Source: Alteribacillus persepolensis (GTDB lineage Bacteria; Bacillota; Bacilli; Bacillales; Marinococcaceae). From it: a DNA stretch of 64,000 nt. The first letter of the stretch is position 1. Every line of letters starts with the position of its first letter. Under the pieces are notes generated by a model. The model was not told the DNA's origin and ran no database searches. It was given only the letters and a program-made list of their open reading frames with translations. The translations under genes and the position numbers were made by a program. The stretch covers positions 94,300-158,299 of the forward strand of contig NZ_FNDK01000004.1 in assembly GCF_900099605.1 (NCBI RefSeq). The letters run 5' to 3'. Positions 1 to 8,716 of the stretch are shown here, in pieces.

Positions 1-41
1 CCAAATTTGTATGAGAACTTAAAAAATAGGAGAGAACGTTT

Positions 42-311
42 GTGGATACGGTATTGTTGTTATATCTTACGGTTGTTAATATATTGTCGTTTGTCTTAAT
101 GTGTGTGGATAAACGAAGAGCCCGCCGCCGAAAATATCGGATCAGCGAGCGCCGGTTGTTATCCATTGCTGCTATTGGCGGGAGTGCCGGGGCATGGACA
201 GCGATGTATACGTGCCGGCACAAAACGCAGCATGCCGCGTTCTTTATTGGCATCCCGCTGCTGTTATGTGTCCATGTCATCTTGTTCATATGGTTAGGTA
301 TACTTGGATGA
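42..311 (+). CDS. ysdA: DUF1294 family small membrane protein (YsdA-like)
   Basis: An 89-residue protein of unknown function. It has an N-terminal hydrophobic helix (about residues 3-20), a very basic stretch (DKRRARRRKYRISE, about 23-36), a Gly/Ala-rich segment and a C-terminal hydrophobic helix (about 68-87). This is the layout of DUF1294 proteins, where a short basic loop lies between membrane segments. The start is GTG at 42, 7 nt after the ribosome site AGGAGAG (28-34). In B. subtilis ysdA lies between rplT and ysdB; here ysdB follows convergently. The family is clear from pattern and context, but no biochemical role is known. Confidence 0.8.
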   Translation: MDTVLLLYLTVVNILSFVLMCVDKRRARRRKYRISERRLLSIAAIGGSAGAWTAMYTCRHKTQHAAFFIGIPLLLCVHVILFIWLGILG

Positions 312-363
312 ACTGCTCACCGCTTATTGCTCTTGCGAACTGATTGAAGCGGCAGCCTCCCGG

Positions 364-762
364 TTAAACCTGCTCATTTTCCGCTTGCCGAATAAACTCT
401 TTAATCGGGCTTTTCCAGTCAATGTCTGCATGTGGATATTGTTGCTTGATTTCGTTTTCTAAAAAAGTGAAGTCTTGGTGCTGCAGTCCTTGTAATTTGT
501 CTTTATTTTTCACCCAGACAGAGACCGAAACAATTTCAAATGCTTGTTCTGTAGTACCTAAATACTTTTCTCCTTCAAACATGACGCCTTTGTACGTAAT
601 TAAAAAGTTTTTGCGTACATTCTTTTTTTCATCGAGAAAATAGAAGTTCCGCTTGTCATGGGCTATTTCCAGCTTGCGTTTTGGATTTAAAATATATTTA
701 ATGACCGCATAAATAAGAATCACAAGCGCGATCACAATAAGAGCACGTATAAGAAGAGCCAC
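364..762 (-). CDS. ysdB: YsdB-like membrane-anchored protein, sigma-W regulon
   Basis: A 132-residue protein with one N-terminal membrane helix (about residues 4-24) and a soluble, mostly cytoplasmic remainder with a charged KRKLEIAHDKRNFYFLDE region. It matches B. subtilis YsdB in length, layout and gene position. The start is GTG at 762, preceded on the minus strand by AGGAGGGAG. The gene faces away from the dUTPase gene. A good sigma-W promoter lies about 50 nt upstream (814-840), which fits the known place of ysdB in the cell-envelope stress regulon. The molecular function is unknown. Confidence 0.8.
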   Translation of the reverse strand: MALLIRALIVIALVILIYAVIKYILNPKRKLEIAHDKRNFYFLDEKKNVRKNFLITYKGVMFEGEKYLGTTEQAFEIVSVSVWVKNKDKLQGLQHQDFTFLENEIKQQYPHADIDWKSPIKEFIRQAENEQV

Positions 763-813
763 TTTGTCTCCCTCCTAGCAGGTGTGATGTCATCTGAGTT
801 CGTATCATACATG

Positions 814-840
814 TACGAACAGATACGTGTATACGTTTCA
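814..840 (-). promoter_or_regulatory. Sigma-W-type promoter for ysdB
   Basis: On the minus strand the -35 TGAAAC (835-840) is separated by 17 nt from the -10 CGTA (814-817). This is the ECF sigma-W consensus (TGAAAC, 16-17 nt, CGTA). It points at ysdB, which belongs to the sigma-W regulon in B. subtilis. Confidence 0.75.
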
Positions 841-875
841 TTTTAATAGAAATTTATACAGAAGGGAAAGATAGC

Positions 876-1355
876 ATGAAACAATTATTTTCTATCCAGC
901 GTCGTTTGGACGAGCGCATCTTACAAGAACATCAGCTGGAGAGAGAAATGATTTTTTCCGACAAGCTGCTTGCCTTGCAGGTAGAAGTAGGGGAGCTGGC
1001 CAATGAAACGCGTTGTTTTAAATATTGGAGTAAAAAGCCAAGTGCAGAGAGAAGCATCATTTTAGAAGAATATGTTGACGGCCTTCATTTTATTCTGTCA
1101 CTAGGTATTGATAAAGGATGGGAAGAAGTACCAGAGGAAATAGAAGATGCTGATTCATCGTTGACAGCTCAGTTTCAAACTGTTTATCAATATGCAGCTG
1201 ATTTAGCGAAGTGTTCGGAGAAGCAAACATATATCCGTTTATTTCGAGCATATTTAGAGCTAGGGGGGCTGCTTGGCTTTTCGAGACAAGAAATTGAAGA
1301 AGCGTATCTTTTGAAAAACAAAACGAATCACAAGCGCCAAACAGAAGGATACTAA
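876..1355 (+). CDS. Dimeric dUTPase (all-alpha NTP pyrophosphatase family)
   Basis: A 159-residue all-helical protein. The motif EVGELANE (about 37-44) followed by CFKYWSKK and then LEEYVDGLHF (about 63-72) is the metal-binding ExxE/ExxD signature of the dimeric dUTPase branch (dUTPase_2) of the MazG-like superfamily. It should hydrolyse dUTP to dUMP and pyrophosphate, limiting uracil in DNA and supplying dUMP for thymidylate synthesis. The start ATG is preceded by AGAAGGGAAAG. It lies between the ysdB and ysdC homologues. Family confidence is high; the exact nucleotide preference is inferred. Confidence 0.85.
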   Translation: MKQLFSIQRRLDERILQEHQLEREMIFSDKLLALQVEVGELANETRCFKYWSKKPSAERSIILEEYVDGLHFILSLGIDKGWEEVPEEIEDADSSLTAQFQTVYQYAADLAKCSEKQTYIRLFRAYLELGGLLGFSRQEIEEAYLLKNKTNHKRQTEGY

Positions 1356-1449
1356 CACCGAAAAACGAAGTATTTGTGTATAATAACAGATACTTATATA
1401 CTAAAAGAAGGAAAAACATGAAGGTATTACATATGAAGGAGGAATATAG

Positions 1450-2535
1450 GTGGCAGAAATGGATCAAACTGTAAAAATGTTAAAAGAGTTAACGGATGCA
1501 AATGGTATTCCGGGAAACGAAAGAGAACCCCGCCAAGTGATGGAAAAGCATATTTCAGACTATGCTGATGACATCAGCTATGATCACCTTGGCAGTTTAA
1601 TTGCGAAAAAGACAGGCAAAGCCGGCGGACCGAAGATTATGATTGCAGGCCATTTGGATGAAATTGGGTTTATGGTCACACAAATTGATGACAATGGCTT
1701 TTTGAAGTTTGAAACGGTTGGCGGCTGGTGGAGCCAGGTGATGCTGGCACAGCGCGTAAATGTCATGACAAAACAAGGAAATATTGTCGGTGTGATTGGT
1801 TCAAAGCCTCCGCATATTCTTCCAGCTGACCAGCGTAAAAAAGCAGTGGAGATTAAAGACATGTTTATCGATATCGGTGCGTCCAGCAAAGAAGAAGCAG
1901 AAAACTTTGGTGTAAAGCCAGGGGATTCGGTCGTACCTATTTGCGATTTTACCGTGATGAACAATGAAAAAATTATGATGGCCAAGGCATGGGATAACCG
2001 AATCGGCTGCGCAATTGCGATTGAGGCTCTTAAACGCCTGCAAGGAGAAGAACATCCGAACGAAGTGTACGGCGTTGGGGCGGTGCAAGAAGAAGTAGGC
2101 TTGCGCGGAGCAAAGACAGCAGCTCACAAAATTGCGCCGGATATTGGGTTTGCAGTCGATGTAGGTATTGCAGGTGACACGCCGGGCGTATCAGATAACG
2201 ATGCAAGGGCCAAAATTGGAAAAGGCCCGCAAGTGTTAGTATTTGACCGGTCCATGGTTTCTCACAAAGGCTTGCGTGATTTCGTCACAGGCATCGCGCA
2301 TGAACATAATATTCCTTTCCAATATGAAGCGATGAGCGGCGGCGGAACAGATGCTGGTTCCATTCACTTGTCAGGAGATGGTGTGCCGTCTTTAGCGGTT
2401 ACGGTTCCAACCCGCTACATTCATACACACGCAGCTATTTTACACCGTGATGACTTTGAAAATGCGGTCAAGTTAATAGTTGAAGTAACAAAACGGCTCG
2501 ATGCTGATACAGTGAAAAAAATTATTTTTGACTAA
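1450..2535 (+). CDS. ysdC: M42 family metallo-aminopeptidase (YsdC-like)
   Basis: A 361-residue cytoplasmic peptidase of the M42 glutamyl aminopeptidase/endoglucanase family. Metal and catalytic motifs appear in the expected order: [29 protein letters not shown] (catalytic Glu plus metal ligand), [11 protein letters not shown] and a C-terminal [11 protein letters not shown]. It probably trims N-terminal residues from peptides with two metal ions in a large oligomer. The GTG start at 1450 is preceded by a strong AAGGAGGAATA site, which decides the start. A bidirectional terminator follows. Confidence 0.88.
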   Translation: MAEMDQTVKMLKELTDANGIPGNEREPRQVMEKHISDYADDISYDHLGSLIAKKTGKAGGPKIMIAGHLDEIGFMVTQIDDNGFLKFETVGGWWSQVMLAQRVNVMTKQGNIVGVIGSKPPHILPADQRKKAVEIKDMFIDIGASSKEEAENFGVKPGDSVVPICDFTVMNNEKIMMAKAWDNRIGCAIAIEALKRLQGEEHPNEVYGVGAVQEEVGLRGAKTAAHKIAPDIGFAVDVGIAGDTPGVSDNDARAKIGKGPQVLVFDRSMVSHKGLRDFVTGIAHEHNIPFQYEAMSGGGTDAGSIHLSGDGVPSLAVTVPTRYIHTHAAILHRDDFENAVKLIVEVTKRLDADTVKKIIFD

Positions 2536-2541
2536 AAAATG

Positions 2542-2584
2542 AGGCTGTCTCAAAAGGGAGCTACCCTTTAGACAGCCTTTTCTG
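2542..2584. terminator. Bidirectional terminator between ysdC and sspI
   Basis: The stem AGGCTGTCT (2542-2550) pairs with AGACAGCCT (2570-2578), with an inner AAAGGG/CCCTTT helix and a T-run on the plus strand. A-rich sequence on the left gives a T-run on the minus strand, so it can end both convergent transcripts. Confidence 0.85.
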
Positions 2585-2665
2585 TACGTTGTCTTGTGTC
2601 TCATACGAAGAAGGGATATGGAACGGATTGTGTGAAAGCGGATAAGGAGAAGACAGTTTTCTTTA

Positions 2666-2872
2666 TTATTTCAGCCCTTCAGCAATTTGGGAGATGACTT
2701 GCTCTTTTTCTTGTTCATCTGCGTGATTCCAGAATACTTCAAACAATACACCCAAACCTGGAAGCATTTTTTCTTCCCCGCTTTGTACGGCATCTTGAAT
2801 GGTAGCTTCTACCTGTTCTTCGTTATGGCCAGACACATTTTCGAGTATCGCTGCACGTAAATTAAATGACAT
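2666..2872 (-). CDS. sspI: Small acid-soluble spore protein SspI
   Basis: A 68-residue protein that matches the SspI family throughout: an N-terminal [15 protein letters not shown], a central [10 protein letters not shown] and a conserved [15 protein letters not shown] block. SspI is a minor spore-core protein made in the forespore under sigma-G. It differs from the alpha/beta SASPs and has no confirmed DNA-binding role. The ribosome site on the minus strand is GGAGGG. A sigma-G-type promoter lies upstream (2929-2957). The gene is divergent from the methyltransferase gene, as in B. subtilis. Confidence 0.93.
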   Translation of the reverse strand: MSFNLRAAILENVSGHNEEQVEATIQDAVQSGEEKMLPGLGVLFEVFWNHADEQEKEQVISQIAEGLK

Positions 2873-2928
2873 CTCAAGTACCCTCCTGTTTGTGTTAAAA
2901 TGGTGATATCAACATATGTCGATATATG

Positions 2929-2957
2929 TAGTATGAGAAGTTGAAGAATTTATATAC
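2929..2957 (-). promoter_or_regulatory. Sigma-G-type forespore promoter for sspI
   Basis: Read on the minus strand, -35 GTATA (2953-2957) and -10 CATACTA (2929-2935) are 17 nt apart. This matches the sigma-G pattern (GHATR, 17-18 nt, CATnnTA) and the forespore-specific role of sspI. Confidence 0.72.
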
Positions 2958-3018
2958 TGTTGGGATGACAGGAGAAAACAAACGATGTGGACGGTATGTA
3001 TAAGGGAAGGGAAAGTTC

Positions 3019-3777
3019 GTGAACAAAATCGAGTCTGTGAAAAATCCATTCATAAAACAAATCAAAAGATTGCAAAAACGAAAACAACGGGAAAAAGAAG
3101 GATTGTTTGTTATTGAAGGCTATCATTTGGTTGAGGAAGCTCTGCACCATGCGGTGGAAGTGCAGGATATCTTAGTGACAGATGGCAAGTCCATTCCAAC
3201 AGGGGTATCTAAAGTAAATGTGACGCTCATCACAAGCCAAGTAGCAAAGGAAATCAGCACAACAGCAACGTCACAAGGTATATTTGCATTATGCCACCTC
3301 CCTCAAGATGAACGCTTCGTGATAACGAAGAAAGGCAGTTATTTACTGATTGACGGTGTACAAGACCCGGGTAATCTTGGGACGATGATTCGAACAGCGG
3401 ATGCGGCCGGCGTAACAGCTGTCATCTTAGGAGAAGGAACCGTAGACGTGTATAACGATAAAGTAATTCGGGCGACTCAAGGTTCTTTGTTTCATCTTCC
3501 GGTAATAAAAGGAGATCTCGAAGAATGGATTCAAGCGTGTAAAGATAATCGTATCCCCGTATTTGGCACATCGCTGCAGCAAGGAACTACCTATACAGCG
3601 ATTGAAGCGCAAGATGGGTTTGCGTTAATTGTCGGAAACGAAGGAGCGGGAGTCGATGAAAAATGGCTTGAACAAACGGATCAAAACGTATACGTTCCCA
3701 TTTACGGAAATGCGGAATCATTGAATGTATCCGTTGCCAGCGGAATTTTGCTGTATCATTTGAAGTTAGCTCATTAA
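3019..3777 (+). CDS. ysgA: TrmH/SpoU-family 23S rRNA 2'-O-methyltransferase (YsgA-like)
   Basis: A 252-residue RNA methyltransferase of the SPOUT class. The N-terminal substrate-binding domain (about 1-95) begins with KIESVKNPFIKQIKRL. The C-terminal knot domain carries DGVQDPGNLGTMIRTADAAG, then FALIVGNEGAGV and NAESLNVSVASGILLYH, the three SpoU motifs for S-adenosylmethionine and 2'-O-methyl transfer. The start is GTG at 3019 after AAGGGAAGGG. It lies upstream of pheST as in B. subtilis. The exact nucleotide target is not visible from sequence. Confidence 0.85.
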   Translation: MNKIESVKNPFIKQIKRLQKRKQREKEGLFVIEGYHLVEEALHHAVEVQDILVTDGKSIPTGVSKVNVTLITSQVAKEISTTATSQGIFALCHLPQDERFVITKKGSYLLIDGVQDPGNLGTMIRTADAAGVTAVILGEGTVDVYNDKVIRATQGSLFHLPVIKGDLEEWIQACKDNRIPVFGTSLQQGTTYTAIEAQDGFALIVGNEGAGVDEKWLEQTDQNVYVPIYGNAESLNVSVASGILLYHLKLAH

Positions 3778-4189
3778 AGGCCTGGCAAAGAAAAAAGAGA
3801 TGGGAAAAGCAGACAGCATGTTTTCACTTTTCCTGCAAGCGGAGGAGATTTCTCAAAAATGGGAAGTGGATATCTCAGTGAGATGAGGACAGGTAAATGT
3901 CGGTTAGGCATGGGCTTGCATTTTGTGTTAAACTATTTGTGAGCAAATGCTAGTATGATTGCCTGCTGCGTAAATAGCAGCTTGTTTTTGGCTGTCGTCT
4001 GCCGCAAGCGAAGAAATCATGAACCGAAGACATAAACATCCATTGTCTAACCGAAGACAAGATAAACTGGCTACACGATGATGAAGAACGTTCATATGTT
4101 TTTAAAAACTTTCCGCTTCAAATAAACCGTTAAAAGGGTTAAGAGGTGAATGCTTCAAACTTGAAGCAGGTGAACCATAAAAATAAAGC
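3778..4189 (+). other. Gene-free upstream part of the pheS leader
   Basis: No ORF with a plausible ribosome site lies here. A weak extended -10 promoter can be proposed: TTAAAC (3928-3933), 17 nt, TAGTAT (3951-3956) with an upstream TG. An 11-bp direct repeat AACCGAAGACA occurs at 4022-4032 and 4050-4060, and TTGTCT/AGACAA (4044-4061) forms a small inverted repeat. If this promoter is used, the pheS leader is about 580 nt, longer than a T-box needs. Confidence 0.4.
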
Positions 4190-4438
4190 AAAAGGCTGTG
4201 AAGGAGAGTAGTACACTAGATACCACCATACAGGGAGGGAGTGCCGCCGACTGAAAGCATTCTTATGGCAGGACTGGTCGAATTCACTCCGGAGCCGGCA
4301 CCGGAAAACAGTCACGGATGATTGTTAAGGTGTTTCCGGATTTGTCCGTTATCCGAAATGAAGTGAACGCCGGCATTTTGCGGCGTTAACAAGGGTGGTA
4401 CCGCGAACCTTCGTCCCTTTTTGGACGGAGGTTTTTTA
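4190..4438 (+). promoter_or_regulatory. T-box leader of pheST, specifier UUC (Phe)
   Basis: Stem I begins near 4192 and contains an AGTAG/GGGAGGGAGTG region. The specifier loop carries GAATTCAC with TTC at 4283-4285. The T-box sequence AACAAGGGTGGTACCGCG lies at 4388-4405. It is followed by a terminator with stem CCTTCGTCC/GGACGGAGG (4408-4431) and a T-run. Uncharged tRNA-Phe should bind the specifier and the T-box to stabilise the antiterminator, raising pheST transcription when phenylalanine charging falls. Confidence 0.92.
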
Positions 4439-4543
4439 TGTTGTCACATATAAAACAAGGTGTTTGATACTTCGTATGATACACGGTACAAGGGCAGCCG
4501 TTCACACTTGGCAGCTAACATGAAAAAATAAGGAGGATTTCGC

Positions 4544-5578
4544 ATGATTGATCGGCTTCAGGAGTTAGGAAAAGAAGCACTCGAAGAAATAAAACAAGCA
4601 GACACCGTAAAAGCGTTAGATGCTGTTCGTGTCAAATATCTTGGGAAGAAAGGCCCGATTACAGAAGTGCTGCGCGGCATGGGGAAATTGTCCGCCGAAG
4701 AGCGCCCGAAAGTAGGACAGAAGGCAAATGAAGTACGAGAAGAAATTCAACAGCAATTAGAGCAGAAAACAGAAGAGTTGGAAAAAATTGCTTTAGAAGA
4801 AAAGCTGCAGGAAGAAAGCATCGATGTCACGCTGCCTGGAAAAGAAGTGAAACGTGGCGCTCGTCATCCGCTGACTGCAGTGGTCGAAGAAATGGAAGAC
4901 ATTTTTATTGGACTTGGTTTTTCTGTTACGGAAGGACCTGAGGTGGAAACAGATTATTATAACTTTGAAGCGTTAAACTTACCGCCTGATCACCCGGCAA
5001 GAGACATGCAGGATTCGTTTTATGTTACTCCAGATATGTTGCTTCGCACGCAAACATCGCCGGTTCAAGCGAGAACAATGGAAAAGTTTAAAGGCAAAGG
5101 ACCTGTAAAAATCGTATGTCCAGGGAAAGTGTACCGCCGTGATGACGACGATGCAACACATTCCCATCAGTTTATGCAAATGGAAGGTTTGTATGTAGAT
5201 GAAAACGTGCGAATGAGCGATCTGAAAGGAACGCTAGAAGCTTTTGTAAAAGAATACTTTGGTCCGGATCGCACCATCCGTCTTCGTCCAAGCTTTTTCC
5301 CATTCACAGAGCCGTCAGTGGAAGTAGATGTGTCTTGCGGTATTTGCGGAGGAGATGGCTGCAGAATTTGTAAACATTCCGGATGGATTGAAGTGTTAGG
5401 AGCTGGCATGGTGCACCCGAATGTTTTAACATATAACGGTTTTGATCCGGAAAAATACAGCGGCTTTGCATTTGGCATGGGTGTTGAACGATTTGCGATG
5501 CTGAAATATGGCATTGATGATATTCGTCACTTTTATACAAATGACATCCGCTTTTTAGAACAATTCAAACGGGTTTAA
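4544..5578 (+). CDS. pheS: Phenylalanine-tRNA ligase alpha subunit
   Basis: A 344-residue catalytic subunit of the (alpha-beta)2 synthetase that charges tRNA-Phe. The N-terminal coiled coil (about 1-85) binds tRNA. The class II catalytic core includes the GARHPL motif, [17 protein letters not shown], the [15 protein letters not shown] motif 2 region and [17 protein letters not shown] (motif 3). The ATG follows AAGGAGGA. It is controlled by the T-box leader and is 13 nt from pheT, with which it forms an operon. Confidence 0.97.
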   Translation: MIDRLQELGKEALEEIKQADTVKALDAVRVKYLGKKGPITEVLRGMGKLSAEERPKVGQKANEVREEIQQQLEQKTEELEKIALEEKLQEESIDVTLPGKEVKRGARHPLTAVVEEMEDIFIGLGFSVTEGPEVETDYYNFEALNLPPDHPARDMQDSFYVTPDMLLRTQTSPVQARTMEKFKGKGPVKIVCPGKVYRRDDDDATHSHQFMQMEGLYVDENVRMSDLKGTLEAFVKEYFGPDRTIRLRPSFFPFTEPSVEVDVSCGICGGDGCRICKHSGWIEVLGAGMVHPNVLTYNGFDPEKYSGFAFGMGVERFAMLKYGIDDIRHFYTNDIRFLEQFKRV

Positions 5579-5591
5579 GGAGGCTTGAAGA

Positions 5592-8012
5592 ATGCTTGTT
5601 TCATATCAATGGTTAAAAGAATACGTAGATATTAGTGATTTAACAGCGGAAGAAACGGCAGAAAAATTAACGCGCGGCGGTGTAGAAGTAGACTTGCTAC
5701 ATCCGAGAAGTGAAGGACTCGATCACATTGTTGTCGGTTTTGTTGAAGAGTGTGAACAACATCCAAATGCTGATAAATTGAGAATTTGTCAGGTGAACAC
5801 TGGGAGTGAGACAGCACAGATTATTTGTGGAGCTCCCAACGTGGCAGCTGGCCAAAAAGTGGCTGTGGCCAAGCCGGGAGCAGTTCTTCCGGGCGGGATG
5901 AAAATCAAGAAAGCAAAACTTCGCGGTGAAGCATCTGAAGGGATGATTTGTTCGCTGCAAGAGCTTGGCATTGAACAAAAGCTGGTTGCCAAAGAATTTA
6001 TGGACGGTATTTATGTTTTTCCAGAAGATGCTGAAGTAGGAGCGGACGCAGTGAATGAGCTTGGTCTTCGCGACACGGTTTTAGAGTTGGACCTGACGCC
6101 GAACCGCTCCGACTGCTTGAGTATGATTGGCATTGCTTATGAAATGGCTGCTCTGTTGGACCGAGGTGTACAGCTGCCAGATGCATCCTTTACAGCAGCG
6201 AGTGAATCAGCAGCAAATAAAGTGTCTGTACGTGTGGACGTGCCAGAGGATAATCCGTATTACAGTGCAAAGGTTATTAAAGAAGTAACAATTGGACCAT
6301 CACCGTTATGGATGCAGAATCGCTTAACAGCAGCTGGTATTCGTCCAATTAACAACGTGGTAGATATCACCAACTATGTCCTTATCGAGTATGGGCAGCC
6401 GCTTCATGCATTTGATTTGGACCGGTTTGGTTCTGAGAGCATTGTTGTAAGGCGTGCTCAAGAAGAAGAGACGATAACGACTTTAGATGAGGAAGTACGC
6501 ACTCTTTCTAGTGAACATATGGTTATTACAAATGGAGAAGAGCCAACGGCACTCGCAGGTGTGATGGGCGGTGCTTTCTCAGAAGTGCAAGAAGATACGA
6601 CAGCGATTCTCTTAGAAGCGGCTTATTTCACCCCGGCACGTGTCCGAAAAACATCCAAGGATACGGGGCTGCGCAGTGAATCCAGTATCCGCTTTGAAAA
6701 AGGAATCGACCAAAATCGAGTCGAAGAAGCTTCCGCGCGTGCGGCTTATTTGCTGGAGCGTTATGCAGGCGGCAAAGTGCTTGACGGAACAGTGGAAGAA
6801 GATCACAGAGTCCAGGAAAAACACGTGATGACAACAGACACAAACCGTGTGAACCAATTGCTTGGTATGGACATCACGCAGGATGATATCGTGTCCATTT
6901 TCCGCCGTCTTCGTTTGCACACCGAAGTGGACGGAGAGAACATAGCAGTAGAAGCATCCACACGAAGGCCGGATCTTCGTATTGAAGAAGATTTAATAGA
7001 AGAAGTGGCCAGGTTGTACGGGTATGATTATATTCCGACGACACTTCCGCATGGAACGACAACACCGGGCGGTTTGAGCACAGAACAAAAAGACCGCCGT
7101 ACGATTCGACGCTTTTTAGAAACAAGCGGGCTTCACGAAGCTATTACCTACTCCTTAACGAGTCCTGATAGAGTAAAACGGTTCTTGTTGTCTGATGTGC
7201 CGGGAACGGTTGATGTTTCATTGCCGATGAGTGAAGAACGCAGCACGATGCGCACAAGTTTAATCCCTCACCTTTTAGATACTGTGCAATATAATCGCAA
7301 TCGCCAAATAAACGATACAGCACTGTTTGAGCTTGGTTCTGTATTTATCGGGGAGGAATCTAGTTTAAGCAGGCAGCCTGAGGAGAAAAAGGTGCTTGCA
7401 GGTGCTGTGACAGGACTTTGGGATGTTCATTTATGGCAAGGAGAAAAGAAGAAGACAGATTTCTTTGTTGTCAAAGGCATTCTTGAAGGGCTGTTTAAGG
7501 AAGTCGGCATTGGTGATCAAGCATTGTTCGCCCCGTCGCGGCATAATGACTTGCACCCGGGAAGAAGTGCTGATGTATCCATTAATGGAAGAACGTTTGG
7601 GTTTATCGGACAAGTTCACCCGAACGTGGAAAAAGAATGGGGCATAAAAGAAACGTATGTTTTTCAATTAGACTTGGACATTTTACTATCTGCAGACAAA
7701 GAACCAACCTCTTATGCAACGCTGCCAAGGTATCCTTCTATTTCGAGAGATATTGCATTGGTCGTTGGGGAAGATGTGGCAGCAGGTGAGGTAAAACAAG
7801 TTATTGAAGAAGCTGGTGGAGAATTGTTAAAACAAGTAACATTGTTTGATGTGTATGAAGGGGAAAACCTCGAAGTAGGTAAAAAATCATTAGCGTTCTC
7901 CCTTGTGTATCTGGATCCGGAACGTACGCTTACCGATGAAGAAGTAACGAAAACCCACGAGCATGTTCTTGCGGAGTTGACTGATAAAGTTCAGGCGGTT
8001 CTTCGTCAATAA
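5592..8012 (+). CDS. pheT: Phenylalanine-tRNA ligase beta subunit
   Basis: An 806-residue subunit, the usual length. Domains in order: an N-terminal tRNA-binding OB fold (about 40-150, VVGFVEECEQHPNADKLRIC), the B3/B4 editing region around 200-400 (ending with RSESSIRFEKGID), the B5 domain (about 405-475), the inactive synthetase-like core (RPDLRIEEDLIEEVARLYGY onward) and a C-terminal ferredoxin-like anticodon-binding domain (YPSISRDIALVV). It edits mischarged Tyr-tRNA-Phe and holds the tRNA. The ATG follows AAGGAGGC, and a terminator follows the gene. Confidence 0.97.
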   Translation: MLVSYQWLKEYVDISDLTAEETAEKLTRGGVEVDLLHPRSEGLDHIVVGFVEECEQHPNADKLRICQVNTGSETAQIICGAPNVAAGQKVAVAKPGAVLPGGMKIKKAKLRGEASEGMICSLQELGIEQKLVAKEFMDGIYVFPEDAEVGADAVNELGLRDTVLELDLTPNRSDCLSMIGIAYEMAALLDRGVQLPDASFTAASESAANKVSVRVDVPEDNPYYSAKVIKEVTIGPSPLWMQNRLTAAGIRPINNVVDITNYVLIEYGQPLHAFDLDRFGSESIVVRRAQEEETITTLDEEVRTLSSEHMVITNGEEPTALAGVMGGAFSEVQEDTTAILLEAAYFTPARVRKTSKDTGLRSESSIRFEKGIDQNRVEEASARAAYLLERYAGGKVLDGTVEEDHRVQEKHVMTTDTNRVNQLLGMDITQDDIVSIFRRLRLHTEVDGENIAVEASTRRPDLRIEEDLIEEVARLYGYDYIPTTLPHGTTTPGGLSTEQKDRRTIRRFLETSGLHEAITYSLTSPDRVKRFLLSDVPGTVDVSLPMSEERSTMRTSLIPHLLDTVQYNRNRQINDTALFELGSVFIGEESSLSRQPEEKKVLAGAVTGLWDVHLWQGEKKKTDFFVVKGILEGLFKEVGIGDQALFAPSRHNDLHPGRSADVSINGRTFGFIGQVHPNVEKEWGIKETYVFQLDLDILLSADKEPTSYATLPRYPSISRDIALVVGEDVAAGEVKQVIEEAGGELLKQVTLFDVYEGENLEVGKKSLAFSLVYLDPERTLTDEEVTKTHEHVLAELTDKVQAVLRQ

Positions 8013-8022
8013 TAGATGAAAG

Positions 8023-8070
8023 AGGCTGTCCAAAAGGTCGTGAATGTTGATCTTTCGGGCGGCCTTTTTT
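8023..8070 (+). terminator. Rho-independent terminator after pheT
   Basis: AGGCTGTCC (8023-8031) pairs with GGGCGGCCT (8057-8065) with two G-T pairs, followed by TTTTT. Confidence 0.8.
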
Positions 8071-8230
8071 ATAAGGTAAGAACGTATAAAAGTTTGGCAC
8101 TTTCATGGTTCAGTGCAACCGCCTAGCTGCTCGAGGTTCCTTCGGTCTGTTCATGGAAAGCAAAGGGCAGCTTTCCATAGACGAGCCCCTAGATACCCGG
8201 AGCGGCTTGGCTGGCTTTTATGTTTTTTGC
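8065..8230. repeat. Intergenic structured repeat, copy 1
   Basis: It shares most of its sequence with 16598-16742. Matching blocks include TTTTTTATAAGGT, GTATAAAAG, GCTCGAGGTTCCTTCGGTC, and a hairpin ATGGAAAGC/GCTTTCCAT. It starts in the T-run of the pheT terminator. It has no ORF and looks like a REP-type, non-coding interspersed element. Confidence 0.75.
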
Positions 8231-8440
8231 ACAATAAGGCATGGCTGTTACCTTTTTGGCAAATAGTATAAGAAAGTAGTGATATTGCTGCTTAGGTGGA
8301 GAAGCAGGATGAGCGTTTCAAGTACGCAGAGTATGCAGAGCAATACGTGGGCGGTTACGCTTTTATTAAAATGATTTCCAATCTGATGTGATTTTGTTAT
8401 GATAATGGGTAGGTATTTGGAGATGAAAGGGGCTTGTCTG

Positions 8441-8716
8441 GTGGATGCGGAAAACGATAAAAAACGAACAACCGTTACAATATATGGCCAGCAATACACC
8501 ATAAAAGGAGATGAACCTCCAGAACACGTGCTAGGTGTGGCCGAGTACCTTGATCAAAAAATGAAAGAGTTCAAAGAGCATAATCCATACTTAGATACAA
8601 CAAGATTGGCTGTGTTAACCGCTTTAAATGTTGTGGACGAATATATTAAATTACAGGAAAAATTAGACCGTTATGAAAACGAAGGACGAACGGATGTAGA
8701 TGGGGAACGAGGATAA
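8441..8716 (+). CDS. zapA: Cell division protein ZapA
   Basis: A 91-residue protein that promotes FtsZ bundling at the division ring. The N-terminal globular part carries KKRTTVTIYGQQYTIKG, and the C-terminal half is helical and coiled-coil-like (LDTTRLAVLTALNVVDEYIKL), as in ZapA/YshA. I chose GTG at 8441, 8 nt after GAAAGGGG, because the aligned B. subtilis protein begins a few residues before the conserved IYGQQY. An upstream ATG at 8399 in the same frame has no ribosome site. The gene abuts cvpA exactly. Confidence 0.85.
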   Translation: MDAENDKKRTTVTIYGQQYTIKGDEPPEHVLGVAEYLDQKMKEFKEHNPYLDTTRLAVLTALNVVDEYIKLQEKLDRYENEGRTDVDGERG

